Source: Paraburkholderia dilworthii (GTDB lineage Bacteria; Pseudomonadota; Gammaproteobacteria; Burkholderiales; Burkholderiaceae). From it: 64,000 nt of DNA. The notes under the pieces are model-generated. The model made no database searches. It had not been told where the DNA came from and saw only the letters and a list, made by a program, of their open reading frames with translations. The translations under genes and the position numbers were made by a program. The stretch lies in contig NZ_AWZT01000025.1 of assembly GCF_000472525.1 (NCBI RefSeq), positions 33,753 to 97,752 of the forward strand. The letters are read 5' to 3'. Within the stretch, counting starts at the first letter, position 1. Each line of letters begins with the position of its first letter. Positions 25,974 through 34,938 of the stretch are shown here, piece by piece.

Positions 25974-27140
25974 TTGTCCCGTTCCATCGTCCTGCGCTGG
26001 CTTTCCAGCTTCATTCCCGTACCGGTCACCGTTAAATGGCAGGAGCGCGCGCGCTCATGCCTAGGGGCTCTGCTCGGCATCGCATTCACCGGCGGCTCGA
26101 TGTATCTGCTGTTGGGACCGGGGGCGAACATTCCGCTGCTGGTCGCCCCGATGGGCGCTTCCGCCGTGCTGCTGTTCGCCGTACCTGCAAGTCCGCTCGC
26201 ACAACCCTGGTCGATCATCGGCGGAAATCTGGTGTCGGCGACGATCGGCGTGACCTGCGCGAACGTGATTGCCGACCCCACGCTCGCGGCCGCACTGGCT
26301 GTCGCGCTCGCCATCTGCGGCATGTTTGCGCTTCGCTGCGTACACCCGCCGTCCGGCGCGGTCGCATTGACTGCCGTGCTCGGCGGCCCGGCCATTCATG
26401 CGCTCGGCTACCGGTTCGTGCTCGAACCGATCGCGATACAGTCCGCTGCCTTGCTTGCCGCTGCAATCGCCTATCACGCCGCCACCGGTCACCGTTATCC
26501 GCACTCGGCGCGCGCGGCGCGCGGCGCGGCGGGCAGTGCCGCGGACAGCGCCTCGCGTGCCGGCTTTACACGCGCGGACCTCGAAGCGGTGCTCAAGCGC
26601 CGCAGCGAAATGCTCGACATCGACCCGGACGACCTCGAATCGTTGCTGCGCGAAACGCAGCTTCAGGCCTTTTCGCGCAGCTTCAACGAATTGACCTGCG
26701 AGAACATCATGTCGCGTCATGTGGTGTCGGTATCGGCCGGCACGCGCGCGGTTGCAGCGTGGGCACTGCTGAAGCGCAACAAGGTGAAAGCGCTTCCCGT
26801 GATCGACGCAAACCACAGTCTGCTCGGCATCGTCACGCGCGCCGACCTCGTTGATAAGAGAATCTTTGGTCAGTTCACGCCGTTCATCGCTTATTTCGAC
26901 GGCTGGCTGCGTGGCGATGCACTGCGTGCCCCGACAGTCGGCAACGTGATGACCACCGACGTCTGCACGGTCAACGCAAACGCGCCGATTACCGACCTCG
27001 TGCCGATGTTCGCGGACTACGGTCACCACCATATTCCTGTACTCGATTCCACCGGGCATGTGGTCGGCATGATCACGCAAGTCGATCTGATCTCCGGGCT
27101 TTACCGACAGACCGTGGTGAAGGCGCAGCGGGCTGCTTGA
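25974..27140 (+). CDS. HPP-family membrane protein with C-terminal CBS pair
   Basis: A 388-residue protein. Residues about 25–165 form an HPP domain with four membrane helices and the signature motif CVHPPSGAVALTAVLGG; APMGASAVLLF and NLVSATIGV are other family blocks. Residues about 240–380 hold two CBS repeats (IMSRHVVSVSAGTRA, VNVMTTDVCTV-like NVMTTDVCTVNANAPI), which usually bind adenine nucleotides. HPP proteins have been linked to nitrite transport in plants; bacterial roles are little known. The TTG start at 25974 has no convincing ribosome site, so the true start is uncertain. It precedes the MarR–ClC pair and shares an upstream element with it. Confidence 0.87.
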   Translation: MSRSIVLRWLSSFIPVPVTVKWQERARSCLGALLGIAFTGGSMYLLLGPGANIPLLVAPMGASAVLLFAVPASPLAQPWSIIGGNLVSATIGVTCANVIADPTLAAALAVALAICGMFALRCVHPPSGAVALTAVLGGPAIHALGYRFVLEPIAIQSAALLAAAIAYHAATGHRYPHSARAARGAAGSAADSASRAGFTRADLEAVLKRRSEMLDIDPDDLESLLRETQLQAFSRSFNELTCENIMSRHVVSVSAGTRAVAAWALLKRNKVKALPVIDANHSLLGIVTRADLVDKRIFGQFTPFIAYFDGWLRGDALRAPTVGNVMTTDVCTVNANAPITDLVPMFADYGHHHIPVLDSTGHVVGMITQVDLISGLYRQTVVKAQRAA

Positions 27141-27217
27141 TCACAGCATCGCTTTGCGCGTGACGGCCCGGCGAGGCGCTGGAAGTCACGCCCACACTGG
27201 CATGCACCCCGCAAATT

Positions 27218-27237
27218 ACATCATTTTGTGATATAAT
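27218..27237 (+). promoter_or_regulatory. AT-rich element and -10 box before marR–clc
   Basis: ACATCATTTTGTGATATAAT contains the inverted repeat ATCA-TTTTG-TGAT and ends in a consensus TATAAT (27232–27237), 30 bp before the MarR start. It matches the element at 25871–25890 at 16 of 20 positions, suggesting one regulator acts on both units. A -35 box is not obvious. Confidence 0.55.
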
Positions 27238-27266
27238 CTCCGCTTATTTTGACTGGCGGGTAGGCA

Positions 27267-27683
27267 ATGAAAGAAAGGGCTAGCGGGCTGCGTAAAGCCG
27301 ACTTCGAGCAACTGTCGGAGTTTCGCTATCAGATGCGGCGCTTCGAGCGGTTCTCGGAACAGGCGGCGCAGAACGAAGGCATCACGCCGCTGCAGTATCT
27401 CTTGCTGCTGCATATCAAGGGATATCCGGAGCGCGACTGGGCGACTGTCGGCGAGCTCGCGGAGCGGCTTCAGGCTCAGCATCATGGCGTCGTCGCGCTG
27501 GTATCGCGCTGTGAGGCACTCAGCCTCGTGCGCCGTCAGACTAGCGAGACCGACCGCCGCCAGGTTGAAGTACACATTGAAAAAGCCGGTGAACGTGTGC
27601 TTGCAAGACTCGCCGAGCTTCATCGCGCCGAGCTCAAATCGCTCAAGGGCGCCTTCCAGGTTCCACAGATCGACCTTGACTAA
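27267..27683 (+). CDS. MarR-family transcriptional regulator
   Basis: A 138-residue winged helix-turn-helix protein. YQMRRFERFSEQAAQ is the dimerisation helix, GITPLQYLLLLHIKG precedes the recognition region, and ATVGELAERLQAQHHGVVALVSRCEALSLV with RRQTSETDRRQVEVHI is the helix-turn-helix and wing. It is two bases upstream of the ClC gene, so both come from one transcript. MarR proteins usually repress their own operon from a palindrome near the -10 box, and such a site lies at 27218–27237. The twin site before the HPP–CBS gene suggests it also controls that gene. Its ligand is unknown. Confidence 0.9.
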   Translation: MKERASGLRKADFEQLSEFRYQMRRFERFSEQAAQNEGITPLQYLLLLHIKGYPERDWATVGELAERLQAQHHGVVALVSRCEALSLVRRQTSETDRRQVEVHIEKAGERVLARLAELHRAELKSLKGAFQVPQIDLD

Positions 27684-27685
27684 AC

Positions 27686-29485
27686 ATGAACATGGACTTC
27701 CACAAGCGGGACTTCTCCGCGAACGCACGGCTGCCGGGCATTTTCGCGCTTGCCGCCTGCATCGGCGCGGTCAGCACGCTCGCCGCCTTCGTGCTGCTGA
27801 ACCTGATTCATCTCTTCACGAACCTGTTTTTCTTCGGCACATTGTCGTTTGTCGAACATTCGCCTGCGCATAACAACCTCGGCCTGTGGGTCATTGGCGT
27901 GCCGATAATCGGCAGCTTGATCGTCGGGTTGATGGCAAGGTTCGGCTCGGAAAAGATCCGCGGGCATGGCATTCCGGAAGCGATCGAGGCGATCCTGTTT
28001 GGCAAGAGCAGAATGTCACCCAAAGTGGCGGTGCTCAAACCGCTTTCGTCGGGCATCGTGATCGGCAGCGGTGGACCGTTCGGTGCTGAAGGGCCGATCA
28101 TCATGACGGGCGGCGCGCTCGGTTCGCTGATCGCGCAATGCTTCAAAGTCACGTCCGCGGAACGCAAGACGCTGCTCGTGGCCGGCGCCGCCGCCGGCAT
28201 GACCGCGGTGTTCGGCACGCCCGTGGCCGCGGTGCTGCTGGCCGTCGAATTGCTGCTGTTCGAATGGCGGCCGCGCAGTTTCCTGCCGGTGGCCGTGGCC
28301 TGCGCGGTAGCCGGTTTTGCTCGCGCCGCGTTCTTCGGCACAGGTCCGTTGTTCCCGCTCGAAACAGCCGCGCCAGATGGGTGGTCGCTGTTTTCCTGCC
28401 TGATTGCAGGGCTTTTGTCTGGCGCGCTTGCATCGGGGCTTTCTGCCGCGCTTTACAAAACGGAAGACCTGTTCGGCAAGCTGCCGATCCACTGGATGTG
28501 GTGGCCCGCTCTCGGCGGAGTTGTAGTGGGTATCGGCGGCTGGCTTGAGCCCCGCGCACTCGGCGTGGGCTACGACGTGATCGGCGACCTGCTGCATCAG
28601 CACATCGCATTGCAGATCGCCATCGTGCTGCTCGCGGTGAAAGCCGTCATGTGGGTCGTCGCGCTCGGGTCGGGCACATCCGGTGGTGTACTCGCCCCGC
28701 TGCTGATGCTCGGCGCGGGACTCGGCACGGTTCTCTCGCACTGGCTGCCGGGCAATCAACCTGCACTGTGGCCGCTTGTCTGCATGGCCGCGACGCTCGG
28801 CGCAACGCTCGGTGCACCGCTGACCGCCATCGTATTCGCATTCGGCCTCACGCACGACAGCAACGCGCTATTGCCGTTGCTCGCCGCAACGCTAGTCGCT
28901 CACGGCTTTACGACGGTGACGATGCGCCGCTCGATCATGACCGAGAAAATCGCGCGACGCGGCTATCACATCTACCGCGAATACGGCGTGGATCCTCTTG
29001 AACGCCATCACGTGGATGAAGTGATGACGGCCTCGGTCGAGTCGATCGATGCCGACATGACAGTCGGCGCGACACTCGACACGTTCTTCGGCGCAAAGCA
29101 GACACGGCGCGCGTACCCGGTGGTGCGTGACGGCGTGGCGATCGGCGTGGCCGATCGCGCGCTACTCGAACAGTTCCGCGACGAAGACCCGACTCTGCGG
29201 CACGCCATGAGCGTCGCAGACGTCTTCGCTCGGCGCTCACCGGCGTTCGCCTTGCCCTCCGAGACCTGCCGTCTTGTCGCAACGAGACTGGCGGTGCACG
29301 GCCTCGAACGATTGCCTGTTGTCGCCGATGCCAGGTCGCTGCGTCTCGTCGGCATCGTCTCGCGCAGCGATCTCGTCAAGCCCTCGCTCAGTCACTTCGA
29401 AGAAGAGCACAAGAAGGAGCGCTTCCGTCGACTGACGCCGGCGCGCGGCAAGCGGCGATTTGCACCCATCGGTAAAGCGGGCTAA
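27686..29485 (+). CDS. ClC-family chloride (or other anion) channel/antiporter with CBS domains
   Basis: A 599-residue membrane protein with about ten hydrophobic helices, followed by a cytoplasmic CBS pair (about residues 455–570: VDEVMTASVESIDADMTVG, LERLPVVADARSLRLVGIV). The selectivity-filter region reads VIGSGGPFGAEGPIIMTGG, matching the ClC GSGxP and GxEGP signatures with the gating Glu kept. A further Glu in AVELLLFEWRPRS lies near the position of the inner proton Glu of antiporters. Translation starts two bases after the MarR stop, with a second possible ATG at 27692. Chloride is the usual ion; no fluoride-type filter is seen. Confidence 0.92.
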   Translation: MNMDFHKRDFSANARLPGIFALAACIGAVSTLAAFVLLNLIHLFTNLFFFGTLSFVEHSPAHNNLGLWVIGVPIIGSLIVGLMARFGSEKIRGHGIPEAIEAILFGKSRMSPKVAVLKPLSSGIVIGSGGPFGAEGPIIMTGGALGSLIAQCFKVTSAERKTLLVAGAAAGMTAVFGTPVAAVLLAVELLLFEWRPRSFLPVAVACAVAGFARAAFFGTGPLFPLETAAPDGWSLFSCLIAGLLSGALASGLSAALYKTEDLFGKLPIHWMWWPALGGVVVGIGGWLEPRALGVGYDVIGDLLHQHIALQIAIVLLAVKAVMWVVALGSGTSGGVLAPLLMLGAGLGTVLSHWLPGNQPALWPLVCMAATLGATLGAPLTAIVFAFGLTHDSNALLPLLAATLVAHGFTTVTMRRSIMTEKIARRGYHIYREYGVDPLERHHVDEVMTASVESIDADMTVGATLDTFFGAKQTRRAYPVVRDGVAIGVADRALLEQFRDEDPTLRHAMSVADVFARRSPAFALPSETCRLVATRLAVHGLERLPVVADARSLRLVGIVSRSDLVKPSLSHFEEEHKKERFRRLTPARGKRRFAPIGKAG

Positions 29486-29494
29486 TCGCGTCTC

Positions 29495-29517
29495 GTCCGC
29501 TTCAATGTGAAGCGGAC
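29495..29517. terminator. Hairpin between convergent clc and DUF488 genes
   Basis: A perfect 10-bp stem, GTCCGCTTCA (29495–29504) with TGAAGCGGAC (29508–29517), loop ATG. It overlaps the stop codon of the minus-strand DUF488 gene and begins ten bases past the ClC stop. There is no T-run, so it may be a weak two-way terminator or an mRNA-end stabiliser. Confidence 0.5.
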
Positions 29518-30047
29518 TGCGCCGGATAGACGAGTAATCCATCGGGTTGCGCGTTCGCGCCCGGCGTGACGGTTGCCGCGTTCACGTGATGCGCGTCCAT
29601 GATGTGCATGACCGTTTCGCCGTGCATCAGCAGGTAATCCGTGATGATGCGCCGGTGACAACGCCACCACACTGCTTCCGAGCACATGATCGCGCAACGC
29701 CGGCGATGACCCAGTTCGCGAAGTTCTGCCAAGCTCTTTTGAAAAGGGTCCGTCATTGCGTAATCGGCATAGTTTCGGAACGCCGGATGCGTCCAGTACA
29801 CGTTCACAGACGGAGCCTCGTCCTTGCGACGGCTGCGGCGGCCGCCAAGTTCAGCCAGATGAACGTAGTCGATATGTGCCGGCGCCAAGGAATCTGGCAG
29901 CGTATCGCGATTGAACTGCGGGTTGGTCCGCGAACGTGGAATGCTGCGCACGTCGACCAACGTTTCGATATCCGAATTTTTCAGCAGTTCAATAAACTCG
30001 GACAGCGTGCGCGTGGAGTGCCCGATCGTAAAAAATGGCTGCGCCAT
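29502..30047 (-). CDS. DUF488-family protein
   Basis: A 181-residue protein with the typical DUF488 pattern: FFTIGHSTRTLSEFIELL at the start, LVDVRSIPRSRTNPQF, and the C-terminal CSEAVWWRCHRRIITDYLL block whose Cys, Trp and His are the most conserved residues. No transmembrane part or signal peptide is seen. Members are small cytoplasmic proteins of unknown biochemical role. It stands alone on the minus strand, convergent with the ClC gene. Confidence 0.9.
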   Translation of the reverse strand: MAQPFFTIGHSTRTLSEFIELLKNSDIETLVDVRSIPRSRTNPQFNRDTLPDSLAPAHIDYVHLAELGGRRSRRKDEAPSVNVYWTHPAFRNYADYAMTDPFQKSLAELRELGHRRRCAIMCSEAVWWRCHRRIITDYLLMHGETVMHIMDAHHVNAATVTPGANAQPDGLLVYPAQSASH

Positions 30048-30184
30048 CGTGACCTCGTCGGCTTCGTGTGTTATCGGATTGTATCGCCAGCAAGGCGTCG
30101 ATCAAGCGCCTTCCTGCGCGCACTTTCCGCACGCATTCTGCATGCCCGCGATTCGCGTTGCGCCGCGCGTGGATCGCATGCAGC

Positions 30185-31618
30185 TCAATTGCTCGCCGAG
30201 ACCGCTGTCACCGTGTCAGGAACATCCCAGCCACCGCCGAGCGAGCGGTACAAGCCGACGGCCGCAAGCGCATGCTCGCGCCTCGCCTGGTTTAACGATT
30301 CGGCGTCGCGCAAGTACGCCTCCTGCGCGGCTAGTACATCGAGGAAACTGGACGCACCGCCTTTGTATAGTTCACTCGACAAACGCAGCGCATGATCCGA
30401 TGCATCCAGCGCACCGCCAAGGCGTTCCACTTGTACAGCGCCGTTCACCAGTTCACTGCGATTGTCTTCGATCTCCTTTAGCGCCTGCAGCATCGTCTGC
30501 TGCAAGCCGAGTTGCGATTCGCGCATGCGGCTCTCGCTTGCATCGATATGAGCGGTGATGCGGCCCGCGTTGAAGATCGGGCTCGTCGCGCTCAATGCCG
30601 CGCTAAAGAGATTATCGGTCAGCGTGGGTAGTCCGACATACGAAGCTGCCAGCAAGCCATCGGCGAGATTCAACCTGAACTTTGGGTAGCGCTCCGCCTT
30701 CGAGACGCCCACTTCCGCCGCGCGCCGCTCGACAGCTGCATACGCGGTGCGCACGTCGGGCCGCTGCAATAAGGCTTCGGAAGGAAGCACTTGCGGCACG
30801 CGCTGCGCGGGCACAGGAATGTCGCGCGCATCCGCAAGCAGCAACGTATCGACGCTCTCTGGCGTGCGCCCCGAATAGACCGCGATCAAACTGAGTTGAT
30901 GCTGCACGGCGGTCTGCATGCGCGGAATCTGTGCCTGCAAATCCTCCAACTGGTTCTGCGCGCGCGCGACATCGAGTTGCGACGAAAGGCCGTAGTGCAG
31001 ACGCTGTTGTGTGAGCTTCAGCGCGCGGGCGCGAATCTGCTCGTTCTCGCTGAGAATCTGCAATTGCGCCTGCGCCCAGCGGAGGTCGATATAGGCCGCT
31101 GCCGCACTCGCGGCGAGCGCGAGCCGCACCTGATTCAACGCGGATTGCTGGCCCGACACTTGTGCCTGCGACGCCAGAACGGCCAGGCGCTCCCCGCCGA
31201 ATACGTCGGGCGCCCAACTCGCCGTCAGACCGACACCCGCTTGACGCACGTAACCGAGCGGCGGCGGTGTGTTCTGACGCGAATACGATGCGTTGGCGCC
31301 GGCGTTCAATTCAGGAAGCAAGGCAGCGCGATTCTGCGTGACCAGGTCCTGCGCCTGCCTGACGCGCTCCACTGCCGCCTGCACATCGAGGTTGCCGGTC
31401 AGCACCGACTCCACGAGCCGATGCATGACAGGGTCGCCGAACTGATCCCACCACACGTTGGCACTCACGGCGTCTTGCTGAGCATCGACACTCCACGTTT
31501 GCGGCGCGAGCGTGTTCACCGTTTGCGGCAAATCGGCGTGCGTCGCCGGTTGCACGGCGCACGCGGTAAGCGTCAAGAATAGAGCGCTTGTCAGCAAGTT
31601 GATAGCGATCGCTTTCAT
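30185..31618 (-). CDS. NodT-family outer-membrane efflux lipoprotein
   Basis: A 477-residue TolC-like protein. The leader MKAIAINLLTSALFLTLTAC ends in the lipobox LTAC with Cys20 as the likely lipidated residue. Two outer-membrane efflux repeats follow, with long helices (ALLPELNAGANASYSRQN; ALLQRPDVRTAYAAVERRAA is a strong family mark; ILNQ-type coil in LGLQQTMLQALKEIEDNRSE). It forms the outer-membrane exit duct. The ATG at 31618 has GAGGA eight bases upstream. It is the last gene of the efflux operon, ten bases after the MFS transporter stop, so the three proteins likely build one tripartite pump. Confidence 0.92.
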   Translation of the reverse strand: MKAIAINLLTSALFLTLTACAVQPATHADLPQTVNTLAPQTWSVDAQQDAVSANVWWDQFGDPVMHRLVESVLTGNLDVQAAVERVRQAQDLVTQNRAALLPELNAGANASYSRQNTPPPLGYVRQAGVGLTASWAPDVFGGERLAVLASQAQVSGQQSALNQVRLALAASAAAAYIDLRWAQAQLQILSENEQIRARALKLTQQRLHYGLSSQLDVARAQNQLEDLQAQIPRMQTAVQHQLSLIAVYSGRTPESVDTLLLADARDIPVPAQRVPQVLPSEALLQRPDVRTAYAAVERRAAEVGVSKAERYPKFRLNLADGLLAASYVGLPTLTDNLFSAALSATSPIFNAGRITAHIDASESRMRESQLGLQQTMLQALKEIEDNRSELVNGAVQVERLGGALDASDHALRLSSELYKGGASSFLDVLAAQEAYLRDAESLNQARREHALAAVGLYRSLGGGWDVPDTVTAVSASN

Positions 31619-31628
31619 TATCAAGTCC

Positions 31629-33200
31629 TCAGTGGGCATCGGGCGGCGGCGCGGTATTGCCGAACGGGCGCGAGAACAACACGCTCAATAAACCCACGAC
31701 AAAACAGAGCGACACGGCGAGAAAAGTGTCGGAGAAAGTCAGTACCAGTGCTTCACGCATTAGAACCGTGTGTAATGCGCCGAGTCCCGCGTTGGCCGCA
31801 TTCAGCGCGTTTCCACCGAGTGCCGAGAAGTGCGCGGTTTGCTGCTGCAAGATCGATTCGACTACCGGACGCCCCGCCGTCAAATGTTCATCGAGCCGCT
31901 CGTAGTGCAGATTGAGCCGGTCGTTCAGCATCGTGCTGCTCACCGCAATGCCGATTGCGCCGCCCAGATTGCGCATCAGATTAAAGAGGCCACTTGCGGA
32001 ACGAAGTCGAGACGGCGGCAGCGAACCCAGCGCCATCGTGACGATTGGGGCAATGCTGAACTGTTGTCCGATGCCGCGCAGGGCCTGCGGAATCAGCAAC
32101 TCCTGCCAGCCCCATTCATGAGTGAGCGGCACATACAGATAACAACCGAGGCCGAACAACGCGAGGCCAAATACCATCAAGAGGCGCATATCGACAAAGC
32201 GCGCGAGCGTAGAGTACGCAACAAGAGCGAGCAACTGGAAACAACCTACCGACAACAACGCAAGGCCGATCTGCAACGAGTCGAAGCCGCGCACACGCGA
32301 GAGAAACACCGGCGTCAGGAACACCGTGCAGAAGATCCCAATGCCTGTGATAAACGACAACAGACTGCCGATGCCGAAGTTGCGAACCGCCAGCGCGCGC
32401 AGATCGACAATCGGCTCATTGGCGGTGAATGCATGCACGAGGAAAAGAAATCCGCAAATCGCCGAGATCCACGTGCACAGAACGATCACGTCGTCACCGA
32501 ACCAGTTCTTGCGCGGCCCTTCCTCCAGTACATATTCGAGGCAGCCGAGAAAGCCGGACATTAGCGCAATGCCCAGGTAGTCGCCTTTTCTCAGCAACGA
32601 CAGATCGGCTCTATCCACATGCACGTATTTCGGCACCATCAGCGCGACGGCAAGACCTGGCACGAGGTTCAGATAGAACAGCCAGTGCCACGACCATTGC
32701 GACGTGATCCAGCCGCCGATCACGGGCCCCACAGTCGGCGCGAGCGATGCAAGCGCGCCGATGGTGGTCGACGCGATCAGGCGCTGCTTGCCCGGAAACA
32801 GCACGAATGCCGTGGTGAACACGGTTGGAATCATCGCTGCGCCGAGCGCGCCTTGCAGCCCGCGAAACAGGATCATCGAATTGATGTCCCATGCAAGGCC
32901 GCACAACATGCTCGTGACGGTGAAGCCGAGCGCCGAGAACGCGAATAGCCAGCGTGTGGAAAACACGCGCGTAAGCCAGCCCGACATCGGAATGACCAGA
33001 ATCTCAGCGATCAGATACGAGGTCTGTACCCAGGACAACTCGTCCTGACTCGCGGACAAGCCGCCGCCGATATCCTTCAGCGACGACGCGACGATCTGGA
33101 TATCGAGCGTCGCCATGAAAAAGCCGAGGCACATTAGCGCGAATGCAAAGACCTTGGTCCGCATCGGCTGATCCGCGGGATTAGCGGGAATTTCGGTCAT
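31629..33200 (-). CDS. emrB: EmrB/QacA-type MFS drug transporter (DHA2 family)
   Basis: A 523-residue inner-membrane transporter with about 14 hydrophobic helices. Family marks are FFMATLDIQIVASSLKDIGG in the first helix, LSWVQTSYLIAEILVIPMSG, TRWLFAFSALGFTVTSML, and the drug/proton motif region GPVIGGWITSQWSWHWLFYLN. It should expel hydrophobic compounds using the proton gradient. It starts five bases after the stop of the membrane-fusion gene and ends ten bases before the NodT gene start. The upstream sequence has only a weak ribosome site, so translation may depend on coupling to emrA. Confidence 0.93.
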   Translation of the reverse strand: MTEIPANPADQPMRTKVFAFALMCLGFFMATLDIQIVASSLKDIGGGLSASQDELSWVQTSYLIAEILVIPMSGWLTRVFSTRWLFAFSALGFTVTSMLCGLAWDINSMILFRGLQGALGAAMIPTVFTTAFVLFPGKQRLIASTTIGALASLAPTVGPVIGGWITSQWSWHWLFYLNLVPGLAVALMVPKYVHVDRADLSLLRKGDYLGIALMSGFLGCLEYVLEEGPRKNWFGDDVIVLCTWISAICGFLFLVHAFTANEPIVDLRALAVRNFGIGSLLSFITGIGIFCTVFLTPVFLSRVRGFDSLQIGLALLSVGCFQLLALVAYSTLARFVDMRLLMVFGLALFGLGCYLYVPLTHEWGWQELLIPQALRGIGQQFSIAPIVTMALGSLPPSRLRSASGLFNLMRNLGGAIGIAVSSTMLNDRLNLHYERLDEHLTAGRPVVESILQQQTAHFSALGGNALNAANAGLGALHTVLMREALVLTFSDTFLAVSLCFVVGLLSVLFSRPFGNTAPPPDAH

Positions 33201-33205
33201 GATGG

Positions 33206-34324
33206 TTATCCGCGAGCCAACGTACTTTGCGCGTCGATGGGGCCGGCGTGGTCGAGGTGCACCTTCACCGTCGCGGAGAGACCGGGGCGCAGCACGCCTT
33301 GCATGTCCTTCGGCACAGCGAGGCGCACTCGCACCGGCACGCGCTGCACGATCTTCGTGAAGTTGCCGGTCGCGTTCTCCGCGGGCAGCACGCTGAACGT
33401 AGCGCCGGTTGCAGGAGCGAGGCTCTCCACCACGCCGCGAATTCGCGTGCTCGAAGCGTCGAGATCGACATCGACGGTGTCGCCGACGCGCATCTTCTTC
33501 AACTGGTCCTCCTTGAAGTTCGCGTCGATCCACAAGCCGCTGGCGGGCACCACCGTCAGTAGCGAAACGCCGGTGTTCGCGAGCAGTCCGACGCGCGCGG
33601 TGCGGTTGCCCACGTAACCGTCGATCGGCGAACGGATGGTGGTGTACTCCACGTTCAGCGCCGCGATCCGCTCGGCTGCCTGCGCGGTGGCAATACGGGC
33701 TTGTGCGTCGCCGATCTGCGCGTCGAGCACGGCGATCTGCCGCTGCGCCGCGATCAGCGACGCGCTGCTGCGGTCCACCGCCGCATGCGCCTTCGTGAGA
33801 TCGGCATTGGCGCGCTCCACGACCTGGTTGGACACTGCGTCGTCTTTCACGAGCTCGCGATACCGTGCCTGATCCGCTGCACTGCGTATCAATTCGGCGC
33901 CCGAAGCGCGAACTTCCGCGGCCTGTTCGTTGATCGTTGCAAGCTGCAAGGATTTTTTCGCCTCCAACCCGGTCACGGCGGCTTGCGCGCTGCTGACCTC
34001 GGCGGCGGCCTGTGCGAGGCGTGCGTCGTAGTCCCGAGGGTCCAGCCTGACGAGTACTTGCCCCGCGCGCACGAACTGGTTGTCTTTAACCAGCACGTCG
34101 GCCACGAAGCCATTCACCTTCGGCGCCATGACGGTGACGTCGCCGCCCACGTAGGCATCGTCCGTCGTTTCGATAAAGCGCCCTGCGAAAAACCAGTACG
34201 ACGCGGCGAGTGCGAGCACGGCAAGCACCGTGATGATCGCGAGCAGCATCCACGGAACGCGCCTGGCCGGCTTGCCAGCCTGCGCGGCGGCCGTGGGCGC
34301 GACAGTCGAAGGTGTAGTGGACAT
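33206..34324 (-). CDS. emrA: EmrA/HlyD-type periplasmic membrane-fusion protein
   Basis: A 372-residue adaptor. An N-terminal anchor helix lies at about residues 25–48 (MLLAIITVLAVLALAASYWF). ETTDDAYVGGDVTVMAPKVNG is the classic start of the lipoyl-like half, followed by a coiled-coil hairpin (about 95–210) and the second half IRSPIDGYVGNRTARVGL and VPASGLWIDANFKEDQLKKM. It joins the MFS pump to the NodT duct. It is the first gene of the efflux operon, 107 bp after a MarR gene. A palindrome at 34335–34346 lies 11 bp before its start. Confidence 0.93.
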   Translation of the reverse strand: MSTTPSTVAPTAAAQAGKPARRVPWMLLAIITVLAVLALAASYWFFAGRFIETTDDAYVGGDVTVMAPKVNGFVADVLVKDNQFVRAGQVLVRLDPRDYDARLAQAAAEVSSAQAAVTGLEAKKSLQLATINEQAAEVRASGAELIRSAADQARYRELVKDDAVSNQVVERANADLTKAHAAVDRSSASLIAAQRQIAVLDAQIGDAQARIATAQAAERIAALNVEYTTIRSPIDGYVGNRTARVGLLANTGVSLLTVVPASGLWIDANFKEDQLKKMRVGDTVDVDLDASSTRIRGVVESLAPATGATFSVLPAENATGNFTKIVQRVPVRVRLAVPKDMQGVLRPGLSATVKVHLDHAGPIDAQSTLARG

Positions 34325-34334
34325 GACGATTGGT

Positions 34335-34346
34335 GTGCGTATGCAC
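34335..34346. promoter_or_regulatory. GTGCRTATGCAC palindrome, copy 1 (before emrA)
   Basis: GTGCGTATGCAC, one mismatch from a perfect palindrome and identical to copy 2. It lies 11–22 bases upstream of the emrA start. It is a likely binding site for one of the adjacent MarR proteins. Confidence 0.65.
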
Positions 34347-34431
34347 TGATTGAGTTGAAAAAATAGCGCCGATTCTTGGCGCCCGTTCGTTACGTCGATT
34401 GCCATCTGCCTGTCGTTGCGTTTTGCAAGCG

Positions 34432-34851
34432 TCACATACGGTTCGTCATCGCGAACAACTCGCCGCGCAACGCTTGCGCACGTTGGCCGCCAAACCTGTG
34501 CTCGAATTCTGCCTGTGCGGCATGCCAGTGCTTCCACCCTGCTTCGAGCCGCGCGTCCCCTTCTGTTGTGAGTTTGACTGACAGCGCTCGTGCGTCCGCG
34601 CCGTGCACCTCGCTCAACAGAAGCCCGTTGCGACGCAGCGGCTGAATCGTGCGGACCAGCGTGGTGCGCTGCATGCGCATGACTTCAGCCAATTGCTTCA
34701 TTGTCATCGGGCCGGTGCGTTGAAGCCGGCCGAGCAGGGAAAACTGCGTGATCGTCAAACCGACGCTCGCCAGATGTCGATCGTAGATCTGCGAGACGTA
34801 GCGCGCGGCCTGGCGGATCGCAAAACAATCGTCGTCGAAAGGCTCTTCCAT
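34432..34851 (-). CDS. MarR-family regulator, second of a tandem pair
   Basis: A 139-residue regulator. YVSQIYDRHLASVGLTITQFSLL is the dimer and first helix region, and MTMKQLAEVMRMQRTTLVRTIQPLRRNGLL is the helix-turn-helix, followed by a wing with ADARALSVKLT. The start at 34851 has AGGAG seven bases upstream; a longer frame to 34929 is not supported. It is closely related to the MarR protein encoded 87 bp upstream (ASVGLTITQFSLLGRL against SSVGVTAAQFTILAKL), suggesting a local duplication. The emrA gene follows, so this protein probably represses the efflux operon. Confidence 0.91.
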   Translation of the reverse strand: MEEPFDDDCFAIRQAARYVSQIYDRHLASVGLTITQFSLLGRLQRTGPMTMKQLAEVMRMQRTTLVRTIQPLRRNGLLLSEVHGADARALSVKLTTEGDARLEAGWKHWHAAQAEFEHRFGGQRAQALRGELFAMTNRM

Positions 34852-34868
34852 CGCTGCAACTCCTGCGA

Positions 34869-34880
34869 GTGCGTATGCAC
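34869..34880. promoter_or_regulatory. GTGCRTATGCAC palindrome, copy 2 (before second marR)
   Basis: GTGCGTATGCAC lies 18–29 bases upstream of the marR start at 34851. On the minus strand a plausible promoter (TTTGCG, 17 bp, TATATG) ends just before it, so a bound repressor would block clearance. Confidence 0.65.
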
Positions 34881-34938
34881 ATATAGACACGCAAAAAAGG
34901 CTCGCAAATGGAAGTATTCGCGAGCCCATGCGCCAGCG

